This document shows positions 8,510 to 17,560 of a stretch of DNA of 64,000 bases, piece by piece. The notes beneath the pieces were generated by a model. It did no database searches. It was given only the letters and a program-made list of their open reading frames with translations, and was not told the DNA's origin. Source of the DNA: Bowmanella sp. JS7-9 (GTDB taxonomy: Bacteria; Pseudomonadota; Gammaproteobacteria; Enterobacterales; Alteromonadaceae); NCBI RefSeq assembly GCF_004329715.1, contig NZ_JXSY01000022.1:1-64000 (forward strand). The letters are read 5' to 3'. How positions within the stretch are numbered: the stretch's first letter is position 1; every line of letters begins with the position of its first letter. The translations under genes and the position numbers were made by a program.

Positions 8510-11500
8510 CTCTCCCGCTTTACCTTGAAGAATACGCTGTACAGTACCGGCACGACGCCCAGGGTGAGGATAGTACCAACCCCCAAGCCAAAGGCGATGA
8601 CGCAGGCCATACCATAGAACAAGGCATCGTGGCCGAGGATCAGCGGCAATAAGCCCATTACTGTGGTAATGGTTGTCATGGTAATTGGTCGCAAACGGCT
8701 GCGACAGGCACTGACAATGGCATCGTAGTCGCTTTTGCCATCGCGGCGCTCCAAATCAATCCGGTCAATCAGCACGATCGCGTTGTTGATAATTATCCCA
8801 GCCAGACTGTAGAGCCCCAGCGACACCATAAAGCCAAACGGCGCGCCCATTACCAGTAAACCCAGCACCGCACCGATAAAACTCAGCGGTATGGTCAGCA
8901 TAATAATCAGCGCACGGCGGAATGAGTTGAACTGAGCAACCAGTAACAACACGATAAAGCCCATCACCAGCGGCATACTGGCACTCAGCGCTTTTTGCGC
9001 TGCGGCAGACTCCACCACTACGCCATCGTATTCAATCCAGTGATTGAGTGGCAGATCATCCGCCAGCTGCTGAATCTGTGCATCGACGCGGGTTTTCAAA
9101 TCTTCCGCGGCCATCAGATTATTGCGCCCTTCGATAGTAACCGTGCGGAACAGGTTTTCCCGCTGGATCACGCCGTATTGATTCACGGGCGCAAAGTCGG
9201 CTACCTGCAACAAGGGCACCGATACCCCCGTGGTTTGTGAATACACGCTAAGCGTCCGCAGGCGGTCGATATTGTGTCGCTCGGCATCACCGGCGCGCAA
9301 CACTACCGGAATAATGTCATCGCCTTCCCGGTAATCAGTGATTTGGGCACCACTGAAAAAGGTCTGCAACGAGGTGGCCACGTCTTTGGAGGTAATGCCT
9401 GAGCGACGCGCCCGGTGCTGATCAACCTGCACCTCGACCTTCACAATACGGTTTTCCCAGTTATTGCGAATATCATAAGTGCCGGGTACATCGCGCAGTA
9501 CCTGCATTACCTGCTGGGACTTACGGTAGATGACATCTTTATCCGGGCCTTTGACCTGAATCTGCAATACCGACGAGTCCGATGGGCCTAAGAACATCTT
9601 GCGCACCCGCGCTGCTACATCCGGGTAACGCTGCTCCAAATCCCGATCCAGATTGGTGAGCAGCGCCTTCAGATCGGTACCCGGCTTGACGTTCATTACG
9701 ATAAAGCCTTTGTTGTCCTGCGGATCTTCCGGGTTAAGCGACAGCACGAAGCGTGGCCCGTTAAAGCCCACATAGCCGGTGAAGTTATCAATCACGCCGG
9801 CATACTCCGACTGTTGCAGCCACGCGAAGATATCGCGCATCTGGCGGTCTGTGGTGCTGGCGGAGCTGCCCTGAGGCAAGTCGATATACATCAGGATCTG
9901 TTGGCGATCCGAGTCCGGGAAAAACTGCTTGGGTACCAGCTTCATCGCCAGCACTGAGCCAATCAACAGAATAAAAATGCCTGCCAGCAGCAACGTACGG
10001 GTGGTCAGTACGCCATGTAAAAGGCCGGTGTATTTATCGTAGAGACGTTCCAACAGCGAGGTTTTATCGGTTTTAGGGTGGCCGATAAAGTAGTAACAAA
10101 GCACAGGCGTGATACACAGCGCCATCACCCAGCTGGTCATCAGGGTGATCAGGATCACCAGTGAAATCGAGCGGGTATATTCGCCGGCCACATGTTGCGC
10201 CAGCATCAGGGGTAAGAAAAACAGTACGGTGGTAATCGACGAACTCAGCAGTGGCATCGCCAGTTCAGCACCGCCTTCCGTCAGCGCCGTCATACGATCT
10301 TTGCCCTGTTCCAGACGGGATTTGAAATCCTCGGCGATCACAATGCCGTTATCGACTAATAACCCCAGCGCGATAATCAGGGTCGCCAAGCTCATGCGCT
10401 GCAAATCCATGCCACTGAGCTGCATAATCGCCAGTGTTGCCAACATCACAAATGGCACAATACTGCCGACAATCAGCCCGGTGCGTACGCCCAAAAAGAT
10501 CACCACGACCACCAACACTATAGCCAGCGTCTGGATCACATTGATGGATACGCCATTGACAGTTTTCTCGACCTGCTCAGCCTGATAGGTGGAAATATCC
10601 AGATTAAAACCCAGTGGCAGTGAACCCTGAATTTGCTCGATTTTGCTCAGCATGGCCGGGCCAAAGTCCAGCACGTTAAAGCCCTCTAACATGGAAATCG
10701 CCAGCATTAAGGCGGGCTTGCCATTGAAGTACGCGGGCTGATGGGGCGGGTCGATAAAGCCGCGGCGGATATTGGCTATATCTTTCAGGGCAATAAAATC
10801 TTCGCTGCCGGGAATGCTGATATAAGCAGTTTCGATATCATTGAGCTGATTAAAGTTTCCGGTCGGCTCGATGATAAACGAGCGCTCACCAGTATCTATT
10901 TCGCCACCCGAGGCGATGATATTCTGGGTCTGTAAATCCCGAATCAGCGACGCTGGCGAGATCCCCAATTGCGCCAGTCTGGCGTTACTGACTTCCAGAT
11001 ACACCCGTTCCGACTGTACCCCTAAAATCTCGACCTTTTTGGTGCCTTCCACCGCATACAGGCTGTCGCGGATGTGCTTGGCCTTGTCATACATCTGGGC
11101 TAAGTCAAAGCCATCGGCAGTTAGCGCCAGCGTCACCACAGATACATCGCCAAAGTCATCATTGATGTTGGGTGGGAGGGTGCCACTGGGTAGCTGTGAC
11201 TGCGCCTGTTCCACTTTATTGCGCAGATCCTGCCAGATGTTATCCAGATTAAAGTAACGGTCGTAAATTTTAACGTGGATGATGGATAGCCCGGTGGAAG
11301 AGGTGCTGCGTAAGCGGGTCACTTCAGGGATTTTACGAATTTCCTGCTCCAGCTTACGGGTAATCAGTTGTTCTACCCGCTCCGGTGCCATGCCTGGAAA
11401 GCGAGTACTGACTATCGCTTCACGAATAGTAATTGATGGGTCTTCCCGCGCTGGCAGGGTAAAGTAGGCGATGATGCCGTTGACCAGCAGTAACAACAGG

Positions 11501-11553
11501 ATCAGAAAGACCGGTTTACGATAGGTAAATGCGATTTGGGTAATATGTTGCAT
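8506..11553 (-). CDS. RND efflux permease
   Basis: A 1015-residue inner membrane transporter of the AcrB type: TM1, first periplasmic loop, TM2-6, a second large periplasmic loop, then TM8-12. Recognisable pieces are FPGMAPERVEQLITRKLEQEI near the N-terminus, LIIALGLLVDNGIVIAED in TM4 and LYSLAGIIINNAIVLIDRIDLE in TM10. Compared with AcrB the proton-relay positions differ: D407 is kept (Asp401), D408 is Asn402 and K940 is Asn923. The gene follows its adaptor by 9 bp on the minus strand; no outer membrane channel or regulator gene is present, so it probably borrows a TolC encoded elsewhere. The substrate is unknown. Its end overlaps the stop of the convergent lipoprotein gene. Confidence 0.92.
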   Translation of the reverse strand: MQHITQIAFTYRKPVFLILLLLLVNGIIAYFTLPAREDPSITIREAIVSTRFPGMAPERVEQLITRKLEQEIRKIPEVTRLRSTSSTGLSIIHVKIYDRYFNLDNIWQDLRNKVEQAQSQLPSGTLPPNINDDFGDVSVVTLALTADGFDLAQMYDKAKHIRDSLYAVEGTKKVEILGVQSERVYLEVSNARLAQLGISPASLIRDLQTQNIIASGGEIDTGERSFIIEPTGNFNQLNDIETAYISIPGSEDFIALKDIANIRRGFIDPPHQPAYFNGKPALMLAISMLEGFNVLDFGPAMLSKIEQIQGSLPLGFNLDISTYQAEQVEKTVNGVSINVIQTLAIVLVVVVIFLGVRTGLIVGSIVPFVMLATLAIMQLSGMDLQRMSLATLIIALGLLVDNGIVIAEDFKSRLEQGKDRMTALTEGGAELAMPLLSSSITTVLFFLPLMLAQHVAGEYTRSISLVILITLMTSWVMALCITPVLCYYFIGHPKTDKTSLLERLYDKYTGLLHGVLTTRTLLLAGIFILLIGSVLAMKLVPKQFFPDSDRQQILMYIDLPQGSSASTTDRQMRDIFAWLQQSEYAGVIDNFTGYVGFNGPRFVLSLNPEDPQDNKGFIVMNVKPGTDLKALLTNLDRDLEQRYPDVAARVRKMFLGPSDSSVLQIQVKGPDKDVIYRKSQQVMQVLRDVPGTYDIRNNWENRIVKVEVQVDQHRARRSGITSKDVATSLQTFFSGAQITDYREGDDIIPVVLRAGDAERHNIDRLRTLSVYSQTTGVSVPLLQVADFAPVNQYGVIQRENLFRTVTIEGRNNLMAAEDLKTRVDAQIQQLADDLPLNHWIEYDGVVVESAAAQKALSASMPLVMGFIVLLLVAQFNSFRRALIIMLTIPLSFIGAVLGLLVMGAPFGFMVSLGLYSLAGIIINNAIVLIDRIDLERRDGKSDYDAIVSACRSRLRPITMTTITTVMGLLPLILGHDALFYGMACVIAFGLGVGTILTLGVVPVLYSVFFKVKRES

Positions 11554-11562
11554 GGGGCCGCC

Positions 11563-12666
11563 TTAGTTAAACACCTGCACCATATTGTCCTGCAGCGTGA
11601 CCTGCTGCCCGTCGTGCATATGTGCCACCCCGGCTACGGCAATAATTTCGCCGTTGTTCAGGCCGGAGGACAAATACACCGTATTGTTAAATATTGCTTC
11701 GGTTTGTACGGTACGCTTACGCACGGTACCGCTGGCCTCGTCGTACACAAACACAAATGCACCCTGACCCATATCCGGAGAGATAGCACTGACCGGTATG
11801 CGGATTCCCGGGCCACTGAAGCCCGTGCGGCCAACCGCATCCACTAGAAAATCCACCTCAGCGGTCATGCCGGCGCGCAAGTTGGGATGCGTGTCGTTAA
11901 GCAGTACTGTGACCGGGAAGGTATTAGCGTTTTGCGCGCGGGTGCCCAGTTCTGTTATCTGACCTTGCAATACCATGTCCGGTGCCACCGGGAAGTGCAC
12001 ATCCAAAGCCTGGTCACGGCGTAACAATTGAATCAGATTTTCCGGCACCAACACGTGGACTTCCAGACCGTCCTCACCTTCGATTTCAAAGCCAGGCTGG
12101 CCGGCCGCGATCTGTTGGGATGGTTCGATTAAGCGCTGGGTGATCACGCCGTCATAAGGCGCACTTAATATGGAATCCTGCAGATTTTTGCGCGCGATAT
12201 CTAATTGGGTCTGCGCCACTTTGCTGGCGCTTTGCGCCGACTCAAACGCGGCACGTGCATTGTCATAACCAGACTGAGAAATTCCGCCGCTGGCGAGCAG
12301 TTCGGTGTAGCGTTGATAGGTATTGCGCGCTTCAACCAGTGCGGCATTGGCTTTATCCAACTGCCCTTCGGCCGATTGCACACTCAAATGGAAGGTACGC
12401 TGATCGAGACGCGCCAGTTCCTGTCCTTTACTGACTTTTTCGCCCAACGTGGCGGAAACGCTGGCTATTTTACCCGGCACTTCGAAGCTTAGCCGCGCGG
12501 TTTCAACGGGCGCTAATATTCCGCTTAAGCGGCGCATTTGCTGCATTTCTTCAGCCTGCACCTGCATCCAGGCGATAGGGCGGATGACTTTCTGCTGTGG
12601 AGCAGGGGGCTCCTGACAAGCGCTAACTAATACTAAACCGGTGAAGAGTGTAAGTACCCGAAGCAT
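11563..12666 (-). CDS. RND efflux periplasmic adaptor lipoprotein
   Basis: A 367-residue membrane fusion protein. The signal peptide ends in a lipobox (LVLVSAC, Cys17), so it should be anchored as a lipoprotein. Next come the barrel-sandwich half motif (LSFEVPGKIASVSATLGEKVSKGQELARLD), a coiled-coil hairpin (~100-165, ANAALVEARNTYQRYTELLASGG), the second half motif (LSAPYDGVITQRLIEPSQQIAAGQ), a beta-barrel and a membrane-proximal domain (IPVSAISPDMGQGAFVFVYDE). It bridges the RND permease, encoded 9 bp downstream, to an outer membrane channel. The gene is divergent from polB across about 130 bp. Confidence 0.92.
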   Translation of the reverse strand: MLRVLTLFTGLVLVSACQEPPAPQQKVIRPIAWMQVQAEEMQQMRRLSGILAPVETARLSFEVPGKIASVSATLGEKVSKGQELARLDQRTFHLSVQSAEGQLDKANAALVEARNTYQRYTELLASGGISQSGYDNARAAFESAQSASKVAQTQLDIARKNLQDSILSAPYDGVITQRLIEPSQQIAAGQPGFEIEGEDGLEVHVLVPENLIQLLRRDQALDVHFPVAPDMVLQGQITELGTRAQNANTFPVTVLLNDTHPNLRAGMTAEVDFLVDAVGRTGFSGPGIRIPVSAISPDMGQGAFVFVYDEASGTVRKRTVQTEAIFNNTVYLSSGLNNGEIIAVAGVAHMHDGQQVTLQDNMVQVFN

Positions 12667-12768
12667 GATTTTCCCTGTAGCAAATGCGCGTAATAGGCTG
12701 ATTCTGACACAGTTTTTCTGTAGGTGTAGCGTTTCGCGTTAGGAAATTGTTAATACTCATGATAAATT

Positions 12769-12788
12769 AACTGTGTGTTTATACAGTT
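12769..12788 (+). promoter_or_regulatory. LexA (SOS) operator of polB
   Basis: The 20-bp stretch AACTGTGTGTTTATACAGTT has the CTGT-N8-ACAG core of the gammaproteobacterial LexA box, extended by symmetric AA/TT arms. It ends 8 bp before the polB ATG at 12797, so LexA bound there would block transcription or its start. E. coli polB (dinA) is also an SOS gene. Confidence 0.85.
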
Positions 12789-12796
12789 GTTGTGCC

Positions 12797-15157
12797 ATGC
12801 ATTCAGTTCATCCCCAAGGTTTTATCCTCACCCGCCGTCCGCTCGACGTGCAGGGCAAAACCTGCTGTGAATTCTGGCTGGCCACCAAACGGGGGCCGGT
12901 GAGGCTGGTTACGCCGCCGCAATCTCAGGTATTTTTTATCGCCAGCGAGGATGCCAGGCGTGCCCAACATCACCTGAATCAGCAGCGTGTGGATGCCGAA
13001 GTACGCCCGCTGCAAATGAAACTGACCGATCAACGCCCGGCCTGCGGGGTCTATGCATCCACCACCCGTCAACACTTTGCTGCACGCGAAGCGCTCAATC
13101 GCGCCGGAATAGTGACCTTTGAGGATGATATCCGCCTGGTCGATCGCTATCTGATGGAACGCTTTATCAACGGCAGTGCGGCGTATGCCGGGCAAAGTAA
13201 TCTGCAGGATGGTTATGCCGATGTGAATGAGGCGGCACTGAAACCGGCGGATTACCAGCCAGAACTTAAGGTGTTGTCACTGGATATTGAATGCAGTGAA
13301 AAGGGCGAGCTGTATTCCATTGGCATGGCAGCTGACGGCTACCAGTGCGTGCTGATGATTGGCACTGCGCAGGCGGACGCTCCGGACTTTATCCGCTGGG
13401 TGACGGACGAGGTGGCATTGCTGCGCGCCTTTGTCAGCGAATTCAATCTGTTCGATGCAGACGTGGTGATAGGCTGGGCGGTGATCAGCTTTGACTTTAA
13501 ATTATTGCTGCGCCGAGCGTCCGTACAGAATGTGCCATTAAACATCGGGCGCGATGGTAGCGCGGCGCAATGGCGGGATAGCCGTAGTGACAGCAATCTG
13601 GGCTTTGTGGATATTGCCGGGCGGGTGGTGATCGATGGCATCGATGCGCTGAAAACGGCGACTTATCAGTTTGATAGTTTTAGTCTGGAATTTGTTGCGC
13701 AGGCGCTGCTCGGTAAAGGTAAGGATACCGAAGATGTGGCCAATCGCATGGCGATTATTAACCATGATTTTCGCCATAATAAGGTCAAGTTGGCGCGCTA
13801 TAACCTGATGGACTGCGTCCTGGTATTGGAGATTTTTGCCCATACGCGCATGCTGGATTTTTTGGTGTTGCGCAGTCAGTTAACCGGGCTGGAATTGGAT
13901 CGCATCGGCGGTTCGGTCGCGGCCTTTACCCATCAATATTTACCCAAATTTCATCGCGCTGGTTACGTGGCGCCTAACCGCCCACTGGACGGCGGACTGG
14001 CCAGTCCGGGCGGCTATGTCATGGAGTCGCGCCCCGGCCTGTATACCCATGTGCTGGTGCTGGATTACAAGAGCCTGTATCCGTCGATTATCCGTACATT
14101 CAAAATCGATCCGTTAGGATTGGTGCAAGGGCTGGCCCAGCCTGATGACGCGATTGATGGGTTTAAGGGTGCCAAATTTCATCGCCAGCAGCATTTCTTG
14201 CCTGAAATTATTACCTCCCTCTGGCAACAGCGCGACGAGGCGAAAAAACAACAGGATGCGGCGCGCTCGCAGGCAATTAAAATCCTGATGAATTCGTTTT
14301 ACGGTGTGTTGGGCTCCGGCGGCTGCCGGTTTTACGATACCCGGTTGGCCAGCTCGATTACCCTGCGTGGCCATGAGATTATGCAAACCACCGCGGCGTG
14401 GATCCGCGAGCAAGGGTATGAAGTCATTTATGGCGATACCGACTCAACTTTTGTGTGGCTAAACGGTGAATACAGCGCTGAGGCGGCGCGGCAAATTGGT
14501 AAGACGTTACAGGATCTGATTAACCAGCGTTGGCAGCAAAAATTAGCCGATGAAATGCAGCTAACGTCGCATCTGGAAATCGAATTTGAAACTCACTTTA
14601 GTCAGTTTCTGATGCCAACCATTCGCGGTTCTGAGTTAGGCAGTAAGAAGCGCTATGCCGGGCTTAAACACAGCGCAGACGGCGACAAATTGGTGTTTAA
14701 AGGGCTGGAAACGGTGCGCTCAGACTGGACCGCGCTGGCGCGCGAGTTTCAACAGACCCTGTATAAGAAAGTGTTTGCCGGAAATGCGGTAGAAGAGTAT
14801 ATCCGCACTATGGTGGCCGATACCCGTGAAGGACGTCTGGACGACAAGTTGGTATATAAAAAGCGCCTGCGCCAGAGTCTTGATGCCTATGTAAAAAATG
14901 TGCCGCCCCATGTCAAAGCCGCGCGTCTGGCCGACGAGCATAACCGCAAGTCAGGTAAACCACTGCAATATCAGCGCCGCGGTTGGGTGAAATATGTGAT
15001 TACGCAAAATGGCCCGGAGCCGCTGGAATATGTGCATAGCCCGCTGGATTACGAGCATTATGTCGAAAAACAACTGCGCCCCATCGCAGAAGGGATCCTG
15101 CCGTTTATCGGACGGGATTTTGAACAGATTGTGTCGGATCAGTTGGGCTTGTTCTGA
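12797..15157 (+). CDS. polB: DNA polymerase II
   Basis: A 786-residue family B polymerase, near the 783 of E. coli PolII and collinear with it. It works in replication restart and translesion or repair synthesis after DNA damage. The 3'-5' exonuclease site is seen as LSLDIECSEKGELYSIG and YNLMDC; polymerase motifs are DYKSLYPSIIRTF (A), AIKILMNSFYGVLG (B) and YGDTDSTFVW (C, catalytic Asp pair). The protein ends in DQLGLF like its E. coli homologue, a beta-clamp-binding-type tail. I chose the ATG at 12797: an in-frame GTG eight codons upstream lies inside the LexA operator. No clear Shine-Dalgarno is visible. It is divergent from the RND adaptor gene. Confidence 0.96.
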   Translation: MHSVHPQGFILTRRPLDVQGKTCCEFWLATKRGPVRLVTPPQSQVFFIASEDARRAQHHLNQQRVDAEVRPLQMKLTDQRPACGVYASTTRQHFAAREALNRAGIVTFEDDIRLVDRYLMERFINGSAAYAGQSNLQDGYADVNEAALKPADYQPELKVLSLDIECSEKGELYSIGMAADGYQCVLMIGTAQADAPDFIRWVTDEVALLRAFVSEFNLFDADVVIGWAVISFDFKLLLRRASVQNVPLNIGRDGSAAQWRDSRSDSNLGFVDIAGRVVIDGIDALKTATYQFDSFSLEFVAQALLGKGKDTEDVANRMAIINHDFRHNKVKLARYNLMDCVLVLEIFAHTRMLDFLVLRSQLTGLELDRIGGSVAAFTHQYLPKFHRAGYVAPNRPLDGGLASPGGYVMESRPGLYTHVLVLDYKSLYPSIIRTFKIDPLGLVQGLAQPDDAIDGFKGAKFHRQQHFLPEIITSLWQQRDEAKKQQDAARSQAIKILMNSFYGVLGSGGCRFYDTRLASSITLRGHEIMQTTAAWIREQGYEVIYGDTDSTFVWLNGEYSAEAARQIGKTLQDLINQRWQQKLADEMQLTSHLEIEFETHFSQFLMPTIRGSELGSKKRYAGLKHSADGDKLVFKGLETVRSDWTALAREFQQTLYKKVFAGNAVEEYIRTMVADTREGRLDDKLVYKKRLRQSLDAYVKNVPPHVKAARLADEHNRKSGKPLQYQRRGWVKYVITQNGPEPLEYVHSPLDYEHYVEKQLRPIAEGILPFIGRDFEQIVSDQLGLF

Positions 15158-15225
15158 GTGGCCGATATTGAATGAACCGCGGGTCTGAGGTTTACTACAG
15201 ACATTCCCCTAAGCAAGGATGCAGT

Positions 15226-15684
15226 ATGAAATTCCGTAATAACTGGCACACTAATAATTATATCCTCCCGTTGATTGCCACTGTGGCATTGATTGGATTT
15301 GTGGTCGCATCAAAAAATGCCGGCGATACCTGGCATAGTCACCTGTCGGATAACGGTTTTTTGCTCCTGCTGTTAGTGATTAACGTCTGGCTATGGCCGT
15401 TTAATGCTCGCCGGATGGAAGAGCAATATCGTCCCTTTCCTTTGGTGGACGATGTGTTCAGCAAACTTAAAATGGAACAGCCATTGTTGTTGATTGCCGA
15501 CCATCCGCTTGATCCACAAAGTATTAAACATGTCGCGTTGGATAAGATTAACGACCAACATGCATTGCTTAGCCTGCCTGCGAACCTGGGTGGCAAGGTG
15601 GGCTTGATGTTTCCGGCAACACAACTGGATGCGGTGCGTGATTTTGTTCGCCAGCATCTGCGTCATGCCCGGGTGACCCGCTAG
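15226..15684 (+). CDS. Small membrane protein of unknown function
   Basis: A 152-residue protein starting at the ATG at 15226, which has an AAGGA site six bases before it; a further upstream ATG at 15172 lacks one. Two hydrophobic segments near residues 11-30 and 42-58 are followed by a soluble ~90-residue tail (FPLVDDVFSKLKMEQ to the C-terminus). I recognise no family. Its stop codon is immediately followed by the GTG of the sugar kinase gene, so the two are very likely co-transcribed and may be translationally coupled. The tail may fold in the cytoplasm. Confidence 0.65.
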   Translation: MKFRNNWHTNNYILPLIATVALIGFVVASKNAGDTWHSHLSDNGFLLLLLVINVWLWPFNARRMEEQYRPFPLVDDVFSKLKMEQPLLLIADHPLDPQSIKHVALDKINDQHALLSLPANLGGKVGLMFPATQLDAVRDFVRQHLRHARVTR

Positions 15685-17247
15685 GTGAGTAACACTGGCG
15701 CAGATCTTCTACTCAGTATCGATGTAGGCACCCAGAGCCTGCGTGCCATGCTGTTCGATCGTGAAGGTAACTTACAGGGTAAAGCGCAACAGCATTATCC
15801 GCCTTACACCCAGCCTCAGCCGGGCTATTGTGTGCATGATGCCGACCTGTACTGGCGAAGTGTGCAACAAGCCTGCGCGGCGTTATGGCAACAGGGCTTT
15901 TTACCCGCGCAGGTGGCGGCAATATCGGTCACCGCGCAGCGTGGTTCGTTGGTACCGCTGGATGGCGACGGGAAACCTCTGATGCCCGCCTGGTTGTGGA
16001 TGGATCAGCGTCTGGCCGAGCGTTTACCCAGAATGAACATGCTATGGCGCCTGGCTTTTGCCCTGCGTGGCGTTACCCAGGCTGTACAGGGTTTTCGCCG
16101 CAAAGCCATCAGTAACTGGCTGCACTCCCATGATCCGGTGCTGCACGATAAAGTGCATAAATGGCTGTTTTTATCCGGCTATCTTAATTTCAAACTGACC
16201 GGTACCTATGCCGATAGCCGCGCCGCGCAGGTAGGATATGTACCGTTTGACTATGCCACCCAGCGCTGGGCAAATCGCCTTAGCTGGAAATGGTCTGCGC
16301 TTTCCATGCGTCGTGAGCAAATGCCGCGCTTAGTTAACAGTGGCGAAGTGCTGGGGGAATTGTCAGAGTCTTCTGCGACATTACTGGGCTTACCCGTCGG
16401 GTTACCGGTGGTTGCCAGTGGCGCAGATAAGGCCTGTGAAGTGTTGGGCAGTGGCGGTATTACGCCGGATGTCGCTTGCTTAAGTTTTGGTACCAGCGCC
16501 AGTGTCAATGTATGCCATCCCCAGTATCGTGAGGCCATCCGGCATATGCCGGCTTATCCGGCGATTCTGAGTCCGCAATTTTGTTATGAAGTGATGCTTA
16601 ATCGCGGCTTCTGGATGGTTAGCTGGTTTAAAGAGCAGTTTGGTCTGGCAGAGACATTACGGGCTGATGATGCGGATATGCCTGTCGAGGCCTTGTTTGA
16701 CGAGTTGGTGGATAAAGTGCCGCCCGGCGCCATGGGGCTGATGTTACAACCCTACTGGGGGGCGGGAATTCGCGAGCCGGGGCCGGAAGCCAAAGGTGCA
16801 ATTATTGGCTTTGGCGATATTCACAAGCGCGAACACCTGTACCGCGCGATTTTGGAAGGCATTAATTTCGGCCTGAAAGAGGGGCTGGATAAGATTCAAC
16901 ATCGTTGCAAGGTAAAGCCAACCTTATTGCGTATATCCGGTGGCGGCAGCCAGTCGGATGCGGCCATGCAAATCGCCGCAGATATCTTTGGATTACCAGC
17001 CGAGCGGCCACATACCAATGAAACGTCCGGTCTGGGCTCTGCCATAGCCAGTGCGGCGGCGTTGGGCTGGTACGCCGATATGCAGCAGGCGGCCATCGCC
17101 ATGACGAGGGTGGGTAAGCGCTTCGAACCCAATATGCTTAATCACCGCCAATACCAGCGGCTATACCGAGAGGTGTATGTGCAGATGTACCCCAAATTGC
17201 AGCCGCTGTATCAGAAAATTCGTGAAATTACCGGTTATCCGGAGTAA
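15685..17247 (+). CDS. FGGY-family carbohydrate kinase
   Basis: A 520-residue ATP-dependent kinase of the FGGY (hexokinase/actin fold) family. The N-terminal phosphate-binding motif is LLLSIDVGTQSLRAMLFD, with TAQRGSLVPLD and WMDQR for the sugar-binding half; the C-terminal half has ASGADKACEVLGSGG, LSFGTSASVN, ISGGGSQSDAAMQIAADIFGLP and GLGSAIASAAALG. Members phosphorylate sugars or polyols such as xylulose, glycerol or gluconate; the substrate cannot be assigned because no transporter, isomerase or regulator lies next to it. The GTG start abuts the stop codon of the membrane protein gene. A stem-loop lies about 90 bp downstream. Confidence 0.88.
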   Translation: MSNTGADLLLSIDVGTQSLRAMLFDREGNLQGKAQQHYPPYTQPQPGYCVHDADLYWRSVQQACAALWQQGFLPAQVAAISVTAQRGSLVPLDGDGKPLMPAWLWMDQRLAERLPRMNMLWRLAFALRGVTQAVQGFRRKAISNWLHSHDPVLHDKVHKWLFLSGYLNFKLTGTYADSRAAQVGYVPFDYATQRWANRLSWKWSALSMRREQMPRLVNSGEVLGELSESSATLLGLPVGLPVVASGADKACEVLGSGGITPDVACLSFGTSASVNVCHPQYREAIRHMPAYPAILSPQFCYEVMLNRGFWMVSWFKEQFGLAETLRADDADMPVEALFDELVDKVPPGAMGLMLQPYWGAGIREPGPEAKGAIIGFGDIHKREHLYRAILEGINFGLKEGLDKIQHRCKVKPTLLRISGGGSQSDAAMQIAADIFGLPAERPHTNETSGLGSAIASAAALGWYADMQQAAIAMTRVGKRFEPNMLNHRQYQRLYREVYVQMYPKLQPLYQKIREITGYPE

Positions 17248-17560
17248 ACAGAGCGCGAATGTAAGCACTTCTTTACCCTGTGACTATGTTAAAAAGCCTT
17301 AGAAATCTGATATCTGCGAAAAAGGAATCTGTTATACCAGTAGCACAGTGATTTGCTGTGCTACTGTTTGCCGCAAGAAGCGTGAATTGGAACTGGCAGG
17401 TTAGCTGTCTTGCCGATATCACGATGCCTTCGTCTCCTCTGCTGTCCAGTTGTTTGTCCGTAAATGTTTGTGTTGAGACCAACGCATCCATGCCGTTGAT
17501 TGTCCCGCTGTTACTTCTTAACACTCTTACGCAATTAACCTTAATAACTGGAGGCATGTT
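17248..17560 (+). other. Intergenic region upstream of the PQQ-type dehydrogenase gene
   Basis: A 313-bp stretch without a convincing gene. The only structure I see is the hairpin at 17338-17366. The dehydrogenase gene has a good GGAGG site at 17550-17554. A frame open across the gap on the plus strand has no ribosome binding site and runs out of frame into the dehydrogenase gene, so I leave it out. A promoter for the dehydrogenase should lie here, but I cannot place it. Confidence 0.5.
17338..17366 (+). terminator. Stem-loop after the sugar kinase gene
   Basis: An 11-bp perfect stem (CAGTAGCACAG / CTGTGCTACTG) with a 7-base loop. It is followed by only GTTTG, so it is a poor classical terminator; it could stabilise the 3' end of the upstream mRNA or be a control element for the downstream gene. 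Confidence 0.45.

Noticed and set aside
10109-10585. 158-codon open frame on the plus strand
   Set aside because: It is antisense within the RND permease, with low-complexity Ser/Ile/Thr content that mirrors membrane helices on the other strand.
12773-12796. GTG start giving polB eight extra residues
   Set aside because: The codon lies inside the LexA operator and the extra residues (Cys-rich) have no counterpart in DNA polymerase II.
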